64,000 nucleotides of DNA. Origin: Salipiger bermudensis (lineage in GTDB: Bacteria > Pseudomonadota > Alphaproteobacteria > Rhodobacterales > Rhodobacteraceae). A program made the position numbers and the translations under genes. Positions 62,301 through 64,000 of this stretch are shown here, piece after piece; the first letter of the stretch is position 1; every line of letters starts with the position of its first letter. The stretch covers positions 142,056 to 206,055 of the forward strand of contig NZ_JAHVIA010000009.1 of assembly GCF_019801965.1 (NCBI RefSeq). Direction: 5' to 3'. The notes beneath the pieces were generated by a model. That model worked only from the letters and a program-made list of their open reading frames with translations, ran no database searches and was not told the DNA's origin.

Positions 62301-63467
62301 TCACTTGGTCCAGCCGAGATCGCCGACGGTGGCGATCACGCCCTGCTCGACATTCTCCAGCAGGCCGGTCTCGGCGTTGCGCGCGACTTCGCGGATATAG
62401 ACGTTCTGCTTCACCGTGCGGGTCTCGGGGTCCATCTCGAGCGGACCGCGCGGGCTCTCCCACTTGAGACCAAGCACCGCCTCGACCGCCGCCGGCCCGT
62501 CGGAGCCGGCCGCATCGACCATCTCGTAGATCAGGTGCACGCCGTCATAGGCGCCGACCGAGGCCCAGTTGGCGATCGCATCGGGATGCAGCTCGCTCAG
62601 TGCGGTCAGGAAGGCGCGGTTGGCCTCGCTGACATGGGCGGGGGAGTAGTGGTAGACGGTCTGAAGCCCCTCTGCCATCTCGCCCAGACCCTGCAGGTTG
62701 ATCTCCTCGGTCTCGGCGGTGCCGAGGAAGGTGATCCCGGCCTCGCGGAGCCCGTTCTCGTTGTAGGTCTTGGTGTAGGAGAAGGTCGGCGGCCCGCCGG
62801 GCAGGAAGGTGAAGACCGCATCCGGCGCCTCATCCTTCACGCGCTGCAGGATAGGCGTGAAATCGGTGGTCGACAGCGGCATCCGCACGCTCTCGATGAC
62901 CTCGCCGCCCTTCGCCTCGAAGGCCGCCTTGAAGGCGGTTTCTGCATCGATGCCGGGGCCGTAGTCGGTCACCGTGGTGACGACGGTGCGGATGCCCTGA
63001 TCATAGGCCCATTCCGCCGCCGGGGCGGAGACCTGCGGCAGCGTGTAGCTGGTGCGCAGGTAGAACGGGCTCTCCTTGTTGATCGCCGAGGTGGCGGCAT
63101 TGAAGATCACCGTGGGCGTCTCCGACTGGGTGATCACCGGGCCGACCGCCAGCGCGTTCGGGGTGAAGGTGAAGCCCGCGAGGTAATCGACCCGGTCGCG
63201 GATCAGCAACTCCTGCGCCAGCGCCCGCGACTGATCGGGGTTCACGCCGCCGACATCTTTGTAGATGAAGCTGATCTCGTGCTCGCCGGCGCTGGTGCCG
63301 TGCTGCGACTGGTAGGCCTCGACCGCCTGCTGGTACTGGATGCCGTACTGGGCGAAGGGGCCGGAGAACGGCGCGATGACGCCCACCTTGATCTCGTCGG
63401 CGGCTGCGGCAGCCAAGCCGAGGCCGCAGACCGCCGAGACGGCGGTCAGGATGTGTCGGATAGTCAT
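62301..63467 (-). CDS. HAAT-type ABC transporter substrate-binding protein (LivK family, cluster 9)
   Basis: A 388-residue periplasmic protein. The signal peptide MTIRHILTAVSAVCGLGLAA is cut near AAADE. The mature part has IKVGVIAPFSGPFAQYGIQY, NAATSAINKESPFYLRTSYT and a second-lobe FTFLPGGPPTFSYTK. The group includes aromatic-acid binding proteins of photosynthetic and soil alphaproteobacteria. It is first in the nine-gene operon with the CYP199-like P450, so a para-substituted benzoate is the most sensible ligand. Confidence 0.9.
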   Translation of the reverse strand: MTIRHILTAVSAVCGLGLAAAAADEIKVGVIAPFSGPFAQYGIQYQQAVEAYQSQHGTSAGEHEISFIYKDVGGVNPDQSRALAQELLIRDRVDYLAGFTFTPNALAVGPVITQSETPTVIFNAATSAINKESPFYLRTSYTLPQVSAPAAEWAYDQGIRTVVTTVTDYGPGIDAETAFKAAFEAKGGEVIESVRMPLSTTDFTPILQRVKDEAPDAVFTFLPGGPPTFSYTKTYNENGLREAGITFLGTAETEEINLQGLGEMAEGLQTVYHYSPAHVSEANRAFLTALSELHPDAIANWASVGAYDGVHLIYEMVDAAGSDGPAAVEAVLGLKWESPRGPLEMDPETRTVKQNVYIREVARNAETGLLENVEQGVIATVGDLGWTK

Positions 63468-63889
63468 GGTTTCCTCCCGTTGGAGCGCCGTCTGCGGGCG
63501 CGTGTCGCCTCTCCTCCGAGGCGGATGCTGGTGCCGCGTGTCGCGGCTCTGGCCGAGCGTCAGCGCGCGCCGACAGCACGTGTCGGCGTCACCTTCGCGA
63601 ATGGGTAAAAGTCCTCCTGACCGGCGCTCTCCTCAGCGCCGGAGTTGATTCATCAACTAGAGGCAGCCTGCCCGGTTTGAGTTGATGTGTCAACAACTCA
63701 TGTTTTGAAGGCGGCATCGAAGCGATGTTCGGCTTCTGCTTGACCTCTGCGTTCGATCGGCTTGGGGCGAAGTTGCGCAAAGAAGCCGACGACCGCAGGT
63801 TCCCCTTCTCCAGAGATGGCGGGCAGCGCCTGCCGAGGCATTCAGATTAGCGGCCTAACCTGAGCAGATTCCGCTGGATCATGTGTGCG
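63468..63889. other. Promoter region of the P450 operon and IS border
   Basis: No gene is supported here. Nearest the operon is a 170-base untranslated leader; two MarR-type palindromes follow at 63643-63694. The outer part (63700-63889) shows no recognisable coding sequence and runs up to the IS30-type transposase stop at 63890, so it should include that element's terminal inverted repeat, whose exact edge I cannot fix. Confidence 0.5.
63643..63694. promoter_or_regulatory. Paired MarR-type operators upstream of the importer-P450 operon
   Basis: AGTTGATTCATCAACT (63643-63658) is a 16-base palindrome with perfect 7-base arms. GTTGATGTGTCAAC (63681-63694) repeats the half-site GTTGA/TCAAC with a 4-base centre. 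Centres are 37 bases apart. Size and symmetry fit MarR dimers, and the operon encodes one. Confidence 0.65.
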
Positions 63890-64000
63890 CTACCCGAAGC
63901 GCGACTCCCATGACCTGCGAGAGTAGGGGCGTCGGCCGATTTCCTCCATCATCTTTTCTCGAAAGACCTCGGCCGGGGTCCTCCATCCAAGGCATTTGCG
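63890..64000 (-). mobile_element. IS30-type transposase, C-terminal part (cut by window end)
   Basis: The last 36 residues of a minus-strand frame read RKCLGWRTPAEVFREKMM, then EEIGRRPYSRRSWESRFG and a TAG stop at 63890-63892. The phrase (R)K-LGWRTPAEVF is the conserved end of IS30-family transposases, following the third acidic residue of the DDE domain, which lies outside the window. A related end occurs at 55528-55597 in the same orientation. Whether this copy is intact cannot be seen. Confidence 0.7.

Overview
The window is GC-rich DNA from an alphaproteobacterium. Protein resemblance points to the Rhodobacteraceae (Roseobacter group): tripartite tricarboxylate transporters, many ABC importers with divergent regulators, and a CYP199-type P450 with its own ferredoxin. 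I see no rRNA, tRNA, CRISPR, replication or core cell-division operon. Seven solute importers in 64 kb, IS30-type transposase traces and two decayed genes suggest an accessory replicon or a chromosomal island specialised in uptake and catabolism. The species call is an inference.

Layout. (1) 1-6849: four-carbon acid-sugar catabolism. It holds a class II aldolase (cut by the window start), an OtnK-type kinase, TctABC and a SAF-domain oxidoreductase, divergent from a GntR regulator with three identical operators exactly 62 bp apart. (2) 7058-7804: a LuxR-type regulator with no synthase nearby. (3) 7922-14734: a minus-strand sugar operon (TIM-barrel isomerase, Gfo/Idh oxidoreductase, ribose-type ABC importer) divergent from a LacI regulator. 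(4) 15202-24564: a pentitol island with xylitol-type dehydrogenase, an internally deleted FGGY kinase, an AraC regulator, a ribose-type ABC importer, ribitol 2-dehydrogenase-like SDR, ribulokinase-like FGGY kinase and a DCXR-like reductase. An scpB-like remnant follows. (5) 25239-31511: TetR, a complete branched-chain-type (HAAT) importer and an unusual M19 dipeptidase-like protein. (6) 32102-39988: phnDCEE plus a HAD hydrolase, divergent from a two-component system. (7) 40127-41280: a tryptophanyl-tRNA synthetase gene behind what reads as a complete ribosome-mediated attenuator, with leader peptide MENSMIIAMTWWLAS.

(8) 41484-55485: a GntR regulator divergent from a ten-gene operon. The operon has Zn-alcohol dehydrogenase, quinone oxidoreductase, a TPP-dependent enzyme, a HAAT importer with fused LivM-LivG, SDR, aldehyde dehydrogenase, an AroE-like enzyme and a GMC oxidoreductase; the substrate is unknown. 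(9) 55715-63467: a nine-gene minus-strand operon joining a HAAT importer to a CYP199-type P450, [2Fe-2S] ferredoxin, ferredoxin reductase and a MarR regulator. This probably imports and oxidises a para-substituted benzoate. It lies between two copies of the same IS30-type terminal sequence.

Common design. Each unit pairs a local regulator with a dedicated importer and a short oxidation or phosphorylation pathway. All seven solute-binding-protein genes are followed directly by a GC-rich hairpin, probably to raise the level of binding protein over membrane components. The strongest candidates for something undescribed are the trpS attenuator, the TPP/AroE/GMC operon of unknown substrate, and the CYP199-plus-importer cassette.
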